DNA of 64,000 nucleotides from JAPOUP01 sp965203605. GTDB lineage: Bacteria; Pseudomonadota; Alphaproteobacteria; Rhodobacterales; Rhodobacteraceae. Location of the stretch: NCBI GenBank assembly GCA_965203605.1, contig OZ241902.1:2170001-2234000 (forward strand), read 5' to 3'. A program made the position numbers and the translations under genes. The notes beneath the pieces are model-generated. The model saw nothing but the letters and a program-made list of their open reading frames with translations, was not told where the DNA came from and did no database searches. This document shows positions 28,718 to 37,993 of this stretch, one piece after another (the stretch's first letter is position 1; each line of letters begins with the position of its first letter).

Positions 28718-28817
28718 TTCCGGGCCTCCCTTTTGCTGGATTCATGGCCCAGCCCTGCGGGACACCCGGTTGGAGTTCAAGTCGGTGACACCTCAAATCA
28801 TCAAAAAACAAACTAAT

Positions 28818-30322
28818 GAGCCTCTTGCACAATTACTGCGGTTCGGGCAGCCGCGGCAAGCCTTTCGGTTCCGCCAGGGTCGCGGCACCGGATCCGACGG
28901 GTGCCCGGGGCGTCTGCACGGGCCAGGGTGTGGCGGAATGCCGCAGTTGGTGGCCCGACGGGCGCCGTCCGCGCATGGCTGGCCGCGCCGTCCCCTCCGG
29001 GGCGGCGTCCGTGGCGGACGGATCTGCCGGAACGGACGGTGTCAGATGGTGAGCCGCATCAGCTGTTCCACCGTCAGGGCCAGCACGCCGAAGAACAGGT
29101 GGCAGGCCACCTTGGCGTGCCCACGGACGCGGACGTGCCGGGCACCGTAGGAGTCCTTCAGGGCCGAGTTCACCCGCTCGACGCTGGAGCGCTGCCGGTA
29201 ACGGACGCGGTCGTGGCGTATGTGGCCCGCTTTCCGCTGCGCCAGCGCCTCTTTCCTGAGGCGCTCCTTCAGCGCCGCGTCGCGTCGCGGGTTGGTGTCG
29301 GTGATCGCCACGCGCCCCGTCAGGTAGGCGTGGAACCCGATCTCCAGCGAGTCGTAGGCCGCGTCCATGAGCTCGTAACAGTGGTCCACCCGCAGCGCCG
29401 TCATCCTCGAAAGAGGGATCGCGGCCTGGCTGTCGTGCAGCGACGCCGAGGTCAGGATGCAGCTGACGGGGACGTCCCCATCGGCCGCGTCGATATGCAG
29501 TTTGTACCCCCTCCAGCTCTCTTTGTACCCCTTGGCGTTGCGTTTCGTCCCGGTGTCGCAGGCTTTCGGCAACTCGGCGGCCATCTCCGCGGCGGTCATC
29601 CCGTCCGGCGGCTGCCGCTCCAGCCGGGTCGGCTCCCTCGGCACCTCCTCCCCCTTTTTCGGGCGTCCGCGCTTTCGCTTCGGCCGCTCCTGCGGCTTCG
29701 GCTTCGGCGCCGGCCTCTCCCGCCCGACGATCGCCGTGGAGTCCCTGGAGATGTGGCCCACGACCGAGCCGGCATACGCGGAGCGGACCAGCGCCTCGTG
29801 CATCCGCTCCGGCAGACGGGTCTCCGCGAACCAGGCGAAGGCGCGGGAGAACGTCGATTCACTGGGAACCTCCGACACGCGGGACCAGCCGCACAGGCGC
29901 CGCAGCGTCGGGTCGTACAGCAGCCGGTCGACCAGCACCACCGTGGTCGGCATGTCCCACACCGCCTTCGCGACGAAGGCCCGCGCCAGCGCCCTGCGGT
30001 CGGCGGGCGGGTTGCCGACGCCCCGGTGGCTGTAGTGGACGTGCCTTTCCACCTCCACCAGGTCCAGGACGGCGATGAACCTGCCGTGCCTCACGCCCAG
30101 CGGGCCGACCTCCCCGGCGAGGGACGGGAAAAGTTCCCCTTGAAACCGCTGCCAGGCATCTGATATGGATGATCGCAGGGACATGGAGCCGTCTCCCCGT
30201 ATGTTGTGGCTGTAACACCCGCTCCATACCAGAGGGACGGCTCCATATCCAGGCCCCCGATCAGAAAAAAGCGCCCGTTTCCGAAAAAAAACCGCCTGAT
30301 CGGGGAGTTCTGCAAGAGGCTC
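28818..30322 (-). mobile_element. IS copy B, 1505 bp, intact, nested in the IS4-family element
   Basis: The element has the same ends as copies A and C (GAGCCTCTTGCA at 28818, complement ending at 30322). The 4-bp target duplication TAAT is exact (28814-28817 and 30323-30326). It lies inverted relative to copies A and C. The nesting shows it arrived after the IS4-family element. Confidence 0.94.
29042..30184 (-). CDS. Transposase of IS copy B (DDE, DUF772-type N-terminus)
   Basis: The 380-residue protein is nearly identical to the copy A product, differing by scattered substitutions such as LLYDPTLRR in place of LRYDPTLRR. All catalytic motifs are present: RDSTAI, ELMDAAYDS and SVERVNSALKD. 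The frame is open 159 nt further upstream, but MSLRSS at 30184, with GGGGAGA upstream, is the shared start. Copies A and B are similar enough to allow homologous recombination between 4.2 and 30.2 kb. As they are inverted, that would flip the DNA between them. Confidence 0.93.
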   Translation of the reverse strand: MSLRSSISDAWQRFQGELFPSLAGEVGPLGVRHGRFIAVLDLVEVERHVHYSHRGVGNPPADRRALARAFVAKAVWDMPTTVVLVDRLLYDPTLRRLCGWSRVSEVPSESTFSRAFAWFAETRLPERMHEALVRSAYAGSVVGHISRDSTAIVGRERPAPKPKPQERPKRKRGRPKKGEEVPREPTRLERQPPDGMTAAEMAAELPKACDTGTKRNAKGYKESWRGYKLHIDAADGDVPVSCILTSASLHDSQAAIPLSRMTALRVDHCYELMDAAYDSLEIGFHAYLTGRVAITDTNPRRDAALKERLRKEALAQRKAGHIRHDRVRYRQRSSVERVNSALKDSYGARHVRVRGHAKVACHLFFGVLALTVEQLMRLTI

Positions 30323-30395
30323 TAATATCAATATATTACACATACATTATGCTTCAACGTTGGGACACTAGTGTTTTTCAAGGATTGGAGCCGAT

Positions 30396-31316
30396 ATGTG
30401 GGATAGGGAATCACGCCATGGCACCTCTCGGAAGGGAACCCTCTGTGGGTCCGCACACGAATTCCGATCATGTTCATCGCCTGAGCTTGACAGACGCCAA
30501 CACCACCTTGCTTCGTTGCCCCGAACTCGGACGAACCGTGCCCTCGGATCATGGACGGTGCGCCTACCTGCCGTCTGTGCACCTTTATTGCTGCTATCTG
30601 GATGCGCGTCCTCCACGGCTTGGGGTTGGTATGTCATCGATCCTCGAACGGCGAGCGGCTGGACAAACATAAAGTTCCTCCTGGGCGGGATGGGGTCGAC
30701 GATCCTGATTTCCCTGATCGCCGCCGCACTCTCGATCACGATTGGGCTGATTGTCGCCCTTCCTGGTCTTTCAGATCGCTGGCACTTCAGAATCGTCAAT
30801 CGCATATATGTGGAGTTCATCCGCTCAATTCCCCTACTACCCATGCTGTTCTGGGTATTCTATGGCCTACCGATCATCTTCCGTTCCATGGGCCTCAACA
30901 TTCCCATCGATCCCTTTTGGGGAGCGATCATTACACTCGCGATTTCCGACAGTGCGTTCACCGCTGAAATCTACAGGGCTGGCATTCAATCGATAGCCAA
31001 GGGTCAAACCGAGGCGGCTCAGACAATCGGCCTGAACTATGCCCAGACGATGCGGTATGTGGTGCTGCCGCAGGCGGTTCGGCGCATTCTTCCGCCGTTA
31101 GCCAACCAGTTCATCTACATTGTCAAAATGAGCGCGTTCGCCAGTGTCATTGGAATGCAGGAGCTGACCCGACGCGCCAATGAACTCGTTGTTACGGAGT
31201 ATCGCCCCCTCGAGATCTATTCGCTCCTCATTCTGGAATATCTTGCCCTCGTACTCCTGATCAGCGCAGGCGTGAGGTGGCTCGAACGCCGAATGGGTTC
31301 CGACGAGAGAACGTAG
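30396..31316 (+). CDS. Polar amino-acid ABC transporter, inner-membrane permease
   Basis: This HisM/GlnP-type permease begins its conserved part near GWYVIDPRTASGWTNIKFLL. Hydrophobic segments LISLIAAALSITIGLIVALP and PLLPMLFWVFYGLPII follow. The cytoplasmic EAA loop is present as GQTEAAQTIGLNYAQTMRYV followed by LPQAVRRILPPL. The first 60 residues from ATG 30396 are Arg/Ser-rich and unlike the family. The true start may be further down (a GTG lies near 30561), or the original 5' end was altered by the IS4-family insertion 22 nt upstream. It is the partner of the ATPase at 23788. Confidence 0.85.
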   Translation: MWDRESRHGTSRKGTLCGSAHEFRSCSSPELDRRQHHLASLPRTRTNRALGSWTVRLPAVCAPLLLLSGCASSTAWGWYVIDPRTASGWTNIKFLLGGMGSTILISLIAAALSITIGLIVALPGLSDRWHFRIVNRIYVEFIRSIPLLPMLFWVFYGLPIIFRSMGLNIPIDPFWGAIITLAISDSAFTAEIYRAGIQSIAKGQTEAAQTIGLNYAQTMRYVVLPQAVRRILPPLANQFIYIVKMSAFASVIGMQELTRRANELVVTEYRPLEIYSLLILEYLALVLLISAGVRWLERRMGSDERT

Positions 31317-31582
31317 CCTGAGATATCTGAGGCAACGATCGAAGGGCGCTTCAATGGCCCCCTATGCGAGCCCTATGCGAGCATTCCGGACATTGGCTTG
31401 GGCAGGAGTAATTTCAACTTTTCCGAAGGTGAAGGGCTTCCACCTATGCACAGCGGCCAATTCTGGCGGGTATCGTTCGATATGAGTCTGCCCGACCGCT
31501 TTGCGCATGGACCGCGGGGCTTTCCCATAGTGACGAGCGCATAGGGCAATGGTCTTCGGACCCGTTGGTGAACCGCGTTCAG
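31317..31582. other. Short region after the permease without a recognisable gene
   Basis: Nothing here looks protein-coding. It adjoins the 3' end of the SRAP pseudogene on the minus strand. Confidence 0.4.
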
Positions 31583-32276
31583 TCAACCTGACAGTGGTGG
31601 CCTGTCCTGAAGATCCTCCCGGGCATGGATCCCTGCGCGCACAATGCGCATCCGCCCGGCGGGATAGGGTCGGAGCAATGCGCGCGCGTCCCCGGGACCG
31701 CCTTCCAACCATGTGTCATGGTCGGCCGAATCGGGAATGACCGGCATACGGCGTGGGTGGACAGCCGCGACCAGTTCATTCGGAGCGGTCGTGATCACCG
31801 AATACGTCAGCAGGTTCCCGACCCCGTGCCCCACCGCGTCCGGCGTCGCCCGCCAGGGTCCGGCGAACGCGAACGGTGGCCGCCCACCAACCTCCGTCCC
31901 TGCCCCCCATCCCGCGGAACGAGGTGGCCGGCACCGGGCAGCGCCTTTCCCCGAAGCTCGACCGCGAGAGCGGGACCCTTGCCACCCTGTCGTCCCGGGC
32001 ATTGTTCCAGGCAGCTGGCCTGACCGGACGCCCATCGAATCTGGAACGTTTCGGTGCGGGGAATCCCCAACCCATGTTCAGGAGTTCGCGGGCGCCCTTC
32101 CCATCCGTCTGGCGCACAACCGGCGCCATGGCCTTCGGCCAGATGGCTGGCAGCGCCGGGGCGTTTCCAAACGAACTGCGCCTTTCCTCAACCCGGAACA
32201 GCCGTCTCATCTCCTCCGCTGTCGTGAGGTTAGACGGAACTTCAGGCTTGCAATTTTGCAAGACCAGTTGGTTCAC
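31583..32276 (-). pseudogene. SOS-response-associated peptidase (SRAP/YedK) remnant
   Basis: Two overlapping frames together resemble the SRAP fold, which covalently protects abasic sites in single-stranded DNA. The 5' frame gives NLTTAEEMRRLFRV, LNMGWGFPAPK and a degraded version of the arm before RRCPVPATSF. After a shift near 31830, the 3' frame gives ITTAPNELVAAVHPRRMPVI and LLRPYPAGRMRIV. The family catalytic Cys directly after the initiator Met is not found; the frame begins MNQLVLQNC instead. Loss of the N-terminus plus frameshift make a dead gene likely. Confidence 0.7.
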
Positions 32277-32379
32277 GCCACTTTTTCCAAGCCTGGCATG
32301 AAGTTAGCCCAGTATCCAGTTACACCCGGCACATACCTGTATGCTGCTAGCGAATCATGTCGGCGGACCGGTTACGGGC

Positions 32380-33616
32380 ATGGATCTTTCGGAGGTATCG
32401 GTCGACATCGTCGCGGAAGCGGATGAGGCGCGTTTCCGTGCGCTGATGCAGGCGTGCCGCGCAACCTCGGCTCGCGCGTCCTGTCACCGGTCGCCCGGTG
32501 CCCCGTCCATGACTGGCCGACCCGCCACGGACAGGGCCGCCCCGCCAGCAGCCGCGCGGCGACCCCTCGCGCCTCGGCCTCGGGGCCAGCGGCTCGAAGC
32601 CCAGCCCATGCGGGCCCGACATCAGTTCCTCGACGCGACGGTTCCCGGCCAAGCGATGCGTGGTGTTCCATCGGGCGGGGTGCCCGTTCTTATGCAGCGG
32701 ATGAACATAGTAGGCGGGCCATCACCGGCCACAACAGGGCGGAAGAGGCGGAGCCCGGGAAATGGCACTACAAATGGTCATTGTATCCAGCAACAAATTG
32801 ATTTAATTGAATTGTGGGACTCCAGAGCACTTGAAAAACACCAGATGTTGCTCAAACGTTCCGAATATTAAACAAAGCTCGTCGAAGATGGGAGAACCCG
32901 GGCGGCGGCAGCGAGGGGAAGCGGACGAACGGGACCGGCGTCGCCGCCTCGCCGGGCGGTGCGCTGCCCGACATAGCCGGGTGCGTCCTGACCACCGACG
33001 CCATGCTGGCGCTGCGCAGGCTCGCCTGAAGGATAGCCGAGCGCGGCGGGCACCACATGTTCTCCGTGAAGGCCACCCGGAAGGCAATGCGCCAGGACAT
33101 CCAGCTCCTCCGCCACGGGATGATCCGCGGGCATGCGCCCAACCACGTCCAGGAGCACGGGCGCATCGAACGCCGCTTGCTCTGAGCGTCGTCCGAGTTC
33201 AACGGCTACCTGAGGTTCCCCGGCGTCGGGCAGATCCTCCCCGTGCACCGCGAGGTCACCGGGGCCTGGGCCGGCGGGTGGAGGACCGAGGCAGCCTACG
33301 GGTCACGGGCCTGGATCCTGGCACCACCTCCCCGAAACGCCTCCCTGAACTGAACCGCGGCCACTGGCGGGTGGAAGCCAACCACCACGTCTCCGGCCCG
33401 AGCCTCGACGGGGACCGGAGCCGCATCCACATCGGCCACGGCCCTCGGAACACGACTCTGCCGCCGCGCTTCGTGATCGGCCTGATCAAGGGCCGCGGCA
33501 GAGCCATGGCCGGGACGATGCGCAGGCTGAATCGGGACGTCTGGCGCGTGCCCGGCTTCTTGAGGATGACCGGGAACACTCAAACGCGCCCGTCCGCCGC
33601 CACAGCGACCGCCTGA
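32380..33616 (+). pseudogene. DUF4338 (DruA-like) / ISAs1-family transposase remnant
   Basis: The 3' part is clearly ISAs1-like but split over frames. It shows IAGCVLTTDAMLALRRLA with an in-frame stop, MFSVKATRKAMRQDIQLL, HGRIERRLL with another stop, and finally LNRGHWRVEANHH and MRRLNRDVWRV. The 5' part (32380-32560) resembles a DUF4338 domain: EADEARFRALMQA, then, after an apparent deletion, VPRNLGSRVLSPVAR. DUF4338 followed by a transposase domain is a known arrangement. The 5' assignment is less certain than the 3' one. No terminal repeats were found. Confidence 0.62.
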
Positions 33617-34948
33617 CCCCGCCGCACGGAGACGGGGCCGCGCCATCGACACGCAACCAAGGCAGGCATGGTCACGAATTCGGCACGGAAACGCACCGTC
33701 ACGGTGCGTCGGTTACCGTGACCGGAGGGCACGGAATGACGGCGGCCGACGACCGGAAACCCCAACGCGGGTCCCGAAAGCGGGGATTCCGGCGTGGGGA
33801 CACATGGCTCCGGATGCCCTCGTGCCGCGTTCTGGCGGATCCTGCGTACCGGAAGGCTCCAGAACTCATTATCCCTGTGTGCAATTCCAAAATGTCATTG
33901 ACAACACCTTCCTCATCAGCGACGCTGTATACGCCTACGCTGACGGGGATCACGAACTTGTCCGCTACATCCGCATTGCAGATGCCTTCGGCCGGAATTT
34001 GCGGGATGGCAGGATGCTGAGCCGCCGGGTTCATGATGTTGAGTTCCCAGGCTTCCATCAGGATTCCGCTTCTTATGAAAAGATCTCGGGGCACAACTGC
34101 TTCAGCCTTGACGATCAGTCCAGAGTGACGGTGGACTTGGCGGAGAATGACGTTCATGCTTTGCTCACCGGTATCGTCAGGGTCGACGGAGAGGCCAGCG
34201 ACACCGACATTGCCTGGACCGGCCTGCCGACCTGGCGCAACCAGTTCGCGAGCACGAGCATAGACGAAAACACCGCCGGCTACGGCGAATTTACGGATGG
34301 AGACACGGATTCCATGGCGGGAAGGGATGAGTCAGGTGTTTCCGCAGTGCCCGCACGTGTTCGGAACAGCAGCATTTACGACGGCGTGGCTGGCGGGGGC
34401 AACTGCGGACCAGACGACCAGCCCGGCACCGTCTGGACGGGATCGCTGCAGGCATCCTGGTTATCCATGGACAGTTTCGACAGGAGCCAGAGCCACCTCT
34501 TGCATGTAGACTCGCCGGTAATCACGGTGTGTGCAGGCTCTGCCAACTCTGGGTGGGAAACTGCGCCTGCGCCCGAACTCGGCACTCGAAGCGAAAGAGA
34601 CCGCTTCTGGGTACAGGCCACGGCAATTGCAAGCGCGAAGTTGCCCACAATCAGAAGCGGCGTCGGCAAGACAACCAATGGGCTTGCCCTGTTGCCGAAC
34701 GACACGGGGCTGAGTTTCGACGCGAGCACGCCCGCACTTTCCGGCACACCGGGCTCTGCCGAAAAGCAGAAACGCGGAACTCCCGTTCCCGATCAGGGGG
34801 GATTTTGGCCACAGACGTCCGGATGGATGAGACCACGAGCGCGTCTAACCTGCGCTCCGGCAAAGGACAGTTCCATCGAATTCGAAGGGAATTCGACTTG
34901 GTCCTTGTTTTCGGGCATGGGAATTGCGCCTCAAGATGGAAATCGCGG
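33617..34948. other. 1.3-kb region without a confident gene
   Basis: A plus-strand frame of 385 codons (33804-34961) is open, but its product is Ser/Asp/Gly-rich, lacks recognisable motifs and reads like a shadow. A minus-strand frame (34157 down to about 33830) contains HRHSGLIVKAEAVVPRDLF and IMNPAAQHPAIPQIPAEGI, which looks slightly more protein-like but is unrecognised. One of them may be the residue of a lost gene. Confidence 0.35.
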
Positions 34949-35851
34949 ATGTTTCCAATGACGCAAGCAACAAAGCTTCCCTCAATTTGGGGAATCACGA
35001 ACGACCACGGCCCGTTGCGACACGTGCTTCTGGGCCGACCTGATCACTACAGATGGGTTGAGGCCGGCCCGCTCATCGCCCGCACCTTGGCGAATGCTGA
35101 TCGCACGGGTGTCCGGTTTGACCTGCAGGTCGCTATGGCCCAGCATGCCGAAATGGTCTCGATCTACGAAGAGAACGACGTCACTTGCCACTATCTGGCG
35201 AGTGACCCGGTGCTGCACCGCAACTTCTTTGCCCGCGACAGTTCGGCCATGACGCCCTGGGGCGCGCTGATCTGCCATATGCAGCTCAAGGTCCGGCGCG
35301 CTGACTACGTATCCGCGATCCAATTCTATCAGGCGAACGACATCCCGATCTGGCAATACGCAACCGCTGGCCATTTCGAGGGTGGCGACTTCAACATCAT
35401 CGAGCCTGGACGTGTCCTGATCGGCTACTGTGGAGAACGTTCCGAGAAAGAGGGCGCCGAGCAGGTCGCGCGGTTCGTCGAAGACGAAGGATGGGAGGCA
35501 TTGGTCGCCCCGATCAGTCGGGAATTCGTCCATATGGATGGTCTGATCGTTCCGCTTGCCGACAAACTCGCCGTCGCATGCGTCGATGCGATGGAGCCCT
35601 GGTTGGTCGAGACCATCCGCGGCTGGGGCATTGAGCTGGTCGACGTAGCGTATGCCGAGGCCAGGAATTTGGGCGTCAATCTCGTCTCGCTCGGAAACGA
35701 CAAGGTGCTGTCAATGGCCGGCGCCAAGGATCTGAACAAGCGCATGCGGGCCATGGGCTTTGAGGTCTACGCTCCGGACATGTCAATGTTCACTCTCGGT
35801 GGTGGCGGTGTCCACTGCCTTTGCCAGGCTCTGAAACGGGACGATTTGTGA
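34949..35851 (+). CDS. Arginine deiminase/dimethylargininase-fold amidinohydrolase
   Basis: The 300-residue enzyme belongs to the guanidino-group-modifying superfamily, which hydrolyses or transfers amidino groups through a Cys thioester. The catalytic set is visible: Glu/Asp in GHFEGGDFNI (about 143-148), His in EFVHMDGL (about 195) and nucleophile Cys in GGGGVHCLCQ (about 290). Length fits DDAH/arginine-deiminase-like enzymes (250-310) better than full ADI (about 410). ATG 34949 and ATG 34958 are both possible. It lies 70 bp upstream of proX-proV-proW on the same strand, suggesting that the transporter imports its substrate, a guanidino compound or an arginine derivative. Substrate is inference. 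Confidence 0.9.
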   Translation: MFPMTQATKLPSIWGITNDHGPLRHVLLGRPDHYRWVEAGPLIARTLANADRTGVRFDLQVAMAQHAEMVSIYEENDVTCHYLASDPVLHRNFFARDSSAMTPWGALICHMQLKVRRADYVSAIQFYQANDIPIWQYATAGHFEGGDFNIIEPGRVLIGYCGERSEKEGAEQVARFVEDEGWEALVAPISREFVHMDGLIVPLADKLAVACVDAMEPWLVETIRGWGIELVDVAYAEARNLGVNLVSLGNDKVLSMAGAKDLNKRMRAMGFEVYAPDMSMFTLGGGGVHCLCQALKRDDL

Positions 35852-35921
35852 CGTCCGATCTTTCGGGCGTGGTAGACAGCGAACCAAGACTAGACACGAT
35901 GAACCAGCAAAGGAGACTGAA

Positions 35922-36869
35922 ATGAAACTCAAGACATTCATTGCGGCAGTCGCGCTTTTCGGCGGCACAGGTGCCGCGGTTGCCGACGACGTTGTCATCG
36001 GCGTGCCGAATTGGGCATCAGTGCGCGGCATGGCGCACATCTTGAAAGTCGCGCTGGAAGAAAACCTGGGCCTGTCCGTCGAACTGCAGAACGGATCGAA
36101 CCCGGTGATCTTCGAAGCGATGGATTCCGGTGCCATGCACGTGCATCCGGAAGTCTGGCTCCCGAACCAGAAAAACCTGCACGACACGTTCGTGACGGAA
36201 AAAGGTACCGTGACTTTCAATCCGAATGCCGTTCTGGCGGAGCAGCACATCTGTGTAACCAAGGGCACGCAGGAAAGGACAGGAATTTCCGCCCTTAGCG
36301 ATCTGACCAACCCGGCGCTCGCATCGCAGTTCGATACCGACGGAGACGGCATGGGCGAGGTCTGGATCGGTGCCGCGGGCTGGGCCTCGACCAACGTTGA
36401 GAAGATCCGCGCCAAAACCTACGGCTATGCCGAAACCATGAACCTCATGGAGATGGATGAGACGCTGGCCTTGGCACAGGTCGACAATGCCATCGCACAG
36501 AGCGAGAACATCGTCTTCTACTGCTACACGCCGCATCACATGTTCTCGCTCTATGAGTTGGTCAAGCTGGAAGAGCCGCCCTTCGACCCCGACGAATGGG
36601 ACGTGAAGCAGCCGACAGATGATCCGAACTGGCTCGAAAACTCAATGGCTGGCACAGCGTGGGACTCCACCAAGTTGCACGTCTTCTATTCGAAGGCGCT
36701 GGAGCAGCAGCATCCCGCAGCCGCGACAATGCTTTCCAAAGTCAAGTTGGACACGGAGCATGTGAACGGCATCGTGTTCGCTCTTTCGGTCGAAGGCAAG
36801 GATCCGCAGGAGCTTGCCCGCGAATGGGTCGTCGAACACTCAGATCTCGTCGATTCCTGGTTCAACTGA
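35922..36869 (+). CDS. proX: Glycine-betaine/proline-type ABC transporter, solute-binding protein
   Basis: The 315-residue periplasmic protein has a Sec signal (MKLKTFIAAVALFGGTGAAVADD, written here only to mark the region 1-23), then the OpuAC/ProX fold beginning VVIGVPNWASVRG. Further segments are VHPEVWLPNQ, WIGAAGWAST and FYCYTPHHMFSLYEL, with aromatic residues of the kind that form a cation-pi box in this family. AAGGAGA precedes ATG 35922. Linkage to a guanidino hydrolase suggests a ligand other than plain glycine betaine. The symbol reflects family, not proven substrate. Confidence 0.9.
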   Translation: MKLKTFIAAVALFGGTGAAVADDVVIGVPNWASVRGMAHILKVALEENLGLSVELQNGSNPVIFEAMDSGAMHVHPEVWLPNQKNLHDTFVTEKGTVTFNPNAVLAEQHICVTKGTQERTGISALSDLTNPALASQFDTDGDGMGEVWIGAAGWASTNVEKIRAKTYGYAETMNLMEMDETLALAQVDNAIAQSENIVFYCYTPHHMFSLYELVKLEEPPFDPDEWDVKQPTDDPNWLENSMAGTAWDSTKLHVFYSKALEQQHPAAATMLSKVKLDTEHVNGIVFALSVEGKDPQELAREWVVEHSDLVDSWFN

Positions 36870-36943
36870 CTTCGGTTCGTCTCGACGCCTGGCCAGCCTG
36901 ATCCGCTGGCCGATTCGATTGTCATTCGATCCTCGGAGGCAGT

Positions 36944-37993
36944 ATGTCGGATGCCGTGATCGAGCTGAACAACGTTTGGAAAGTGTTCGGCTCAAACACG
37001 AATGCCGCGATGGAAGCGATGCGGGTGCGCAATCTGGGCAAGCCGGACGTTCTGAGAGAATTCGGTTGCGTGATTGGAATTGCCGACGTTTCGTTCTCGG
37101 TCAAGCGGGGCGAGATATTCTGCGTCATGGGGCTTTCGGGATCCGGCAAGTCCACGATGGTCCGCCACCTGAACCGTCTGATCGAACCGACCGCCGGCAG
37201 TATTACTGTTCTTGGTGAGGACATCATTTCTCTGAACGAGGCAAGGCTGCGCGAAGTCCGTGCAAAGAACATCGGCATGGTGTTTCAGCACATGGCGCTC
37301 CTGCCGCACCGGACTGTGCGCGACAACGTCGCCTTTCCGCTTCAGGTCCGAGGCGAGCCCAAGTCGCGCCGTTGGGAGATCTCGCAGCGCTGCCTAGAAC
37401 GGGTGGATCTGACCGGATACGAGGACAGGTTTCCTCGCGAGCTTTCAGGCGGAATGCAGCAGCGCGTCGGGCTAGCCCGAGCTTTGGCCTCAGACCCGGA
37501 CATCCTGTTGATGGATGAACCGTTCTCGGCACTCGATCCGCTCATCAGGCGTCAGTTGCAGGACCTGTTCATGGCCCTGTCCGCCGAACTGGGCAAGACG
37601 ACTGTATTCATTACGCACGATCTCGACGAAGCGATCCGCATCGGGAACCGGATCGCAATCATGAAGGATGGCCGCATCGTCCAGATTGGCACGCCTGAAG
37701 AAATTGTGACGCGGCCCGCTGATGAATATGTGCGCGATTTCGTTGAAGGAATCTCTAAGCTGAAGCTGGTGTTCGCACACTCGATCATGGTCCCGATCGA
37801 CGAGTACGTTCCATCTCGCCAGATCAGGCTCGACGAGTCCCCGAGGACGCACCATAGTGCCGACCTGGATCACCTGATCGACATTGCAATCACCACGGAC
37901 GACATGATCGTCATCACGGGCGACGAAGGCGACGACGTCGGAATCGTCGATCGCGCAATACTGCTGAGGAGCATTCAAGGAGGCAAGGCATGA
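36944..37993 (+). CDS. proV: Glycine-betaine/proline-type ABC transporter, ATP-binding protein
   Basis: The 349-residue ATPase shows Walker A GLSGSGKST, Q-loop VFQHMALLPH, signature LSGGMQQRVGLARA, Walker B ILLMDEPFSALDP and H-loop FITHDLDEA. Unlike classic ProV, the tail after FVEGISKLKLVF is short, without clear tandem CBS domains, ending in an acidic region (TGDEGDDVG). The stop overlaps the start of the permease by 4 nt, so the two are translationally coupled. CTCGGAGG lies upstream of the start. Confidence 0.93.
   Translation: MSDAVIELNNVWKVFGSNTNAAMEAMRVRNLGKPDVLREFGCVIGIADVSFSVKRGEIFCVMGLSGSGKSTMVRHLNRLIEPTAGSITVLGEDIISLNEARLREVRAKNIGMVFQHMALLPHRTVRDNVAFPLQVRGEPKSRRWEISQRCLERVDLTGYEDRFPRELSGGMQQRVGLARALASDPDILLMDEPFSALDPLIRRQLQDLFMALSAELGKTTVFITHDLDEAIRIGNRIAIMKDGRIVQIGTPEEIVTRPADEYVRDFVEGISKLKLVFAHSIMVPIDEYVPSRQIRLDESPRTHHSADLDHLIDIAITTDDMIVITGDEGDDVGIVDRAILLRSIQGGKA

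Larger units (their letters stand above)
27538..30373 (-). mobile_element. IS4-family element with IS copy B nested inside
   Basis: Perfect 18-bp terminal inverted repeats CACTAGTGTCCCAACGTT occupy 27538-27555 and 30356-30373. An exact 9-bp duplication TTTTTCAAG flanks the whole (27529-27537 and 30374-30382). After subtracting IS copy B and its TAAT duplication, the element is about 1327 bp, normal for the family. IS copy B entered the region upstream of the transposase start and may have removed its promoter. Confidence 0.92.

Noticed and set aside
28901..30163. Possible composite transposon bounded by IS copies A and B
   Set aside because: Each copy has its own matching 4-bp duplication, so they inserted independently.
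33804..34961. 385-codon plus-strand open frame
   Set aside because: No recognisable motif, no good start signal, and overlaps the start of the amidinohydrolase gene; described only as part of a gene-poor region.
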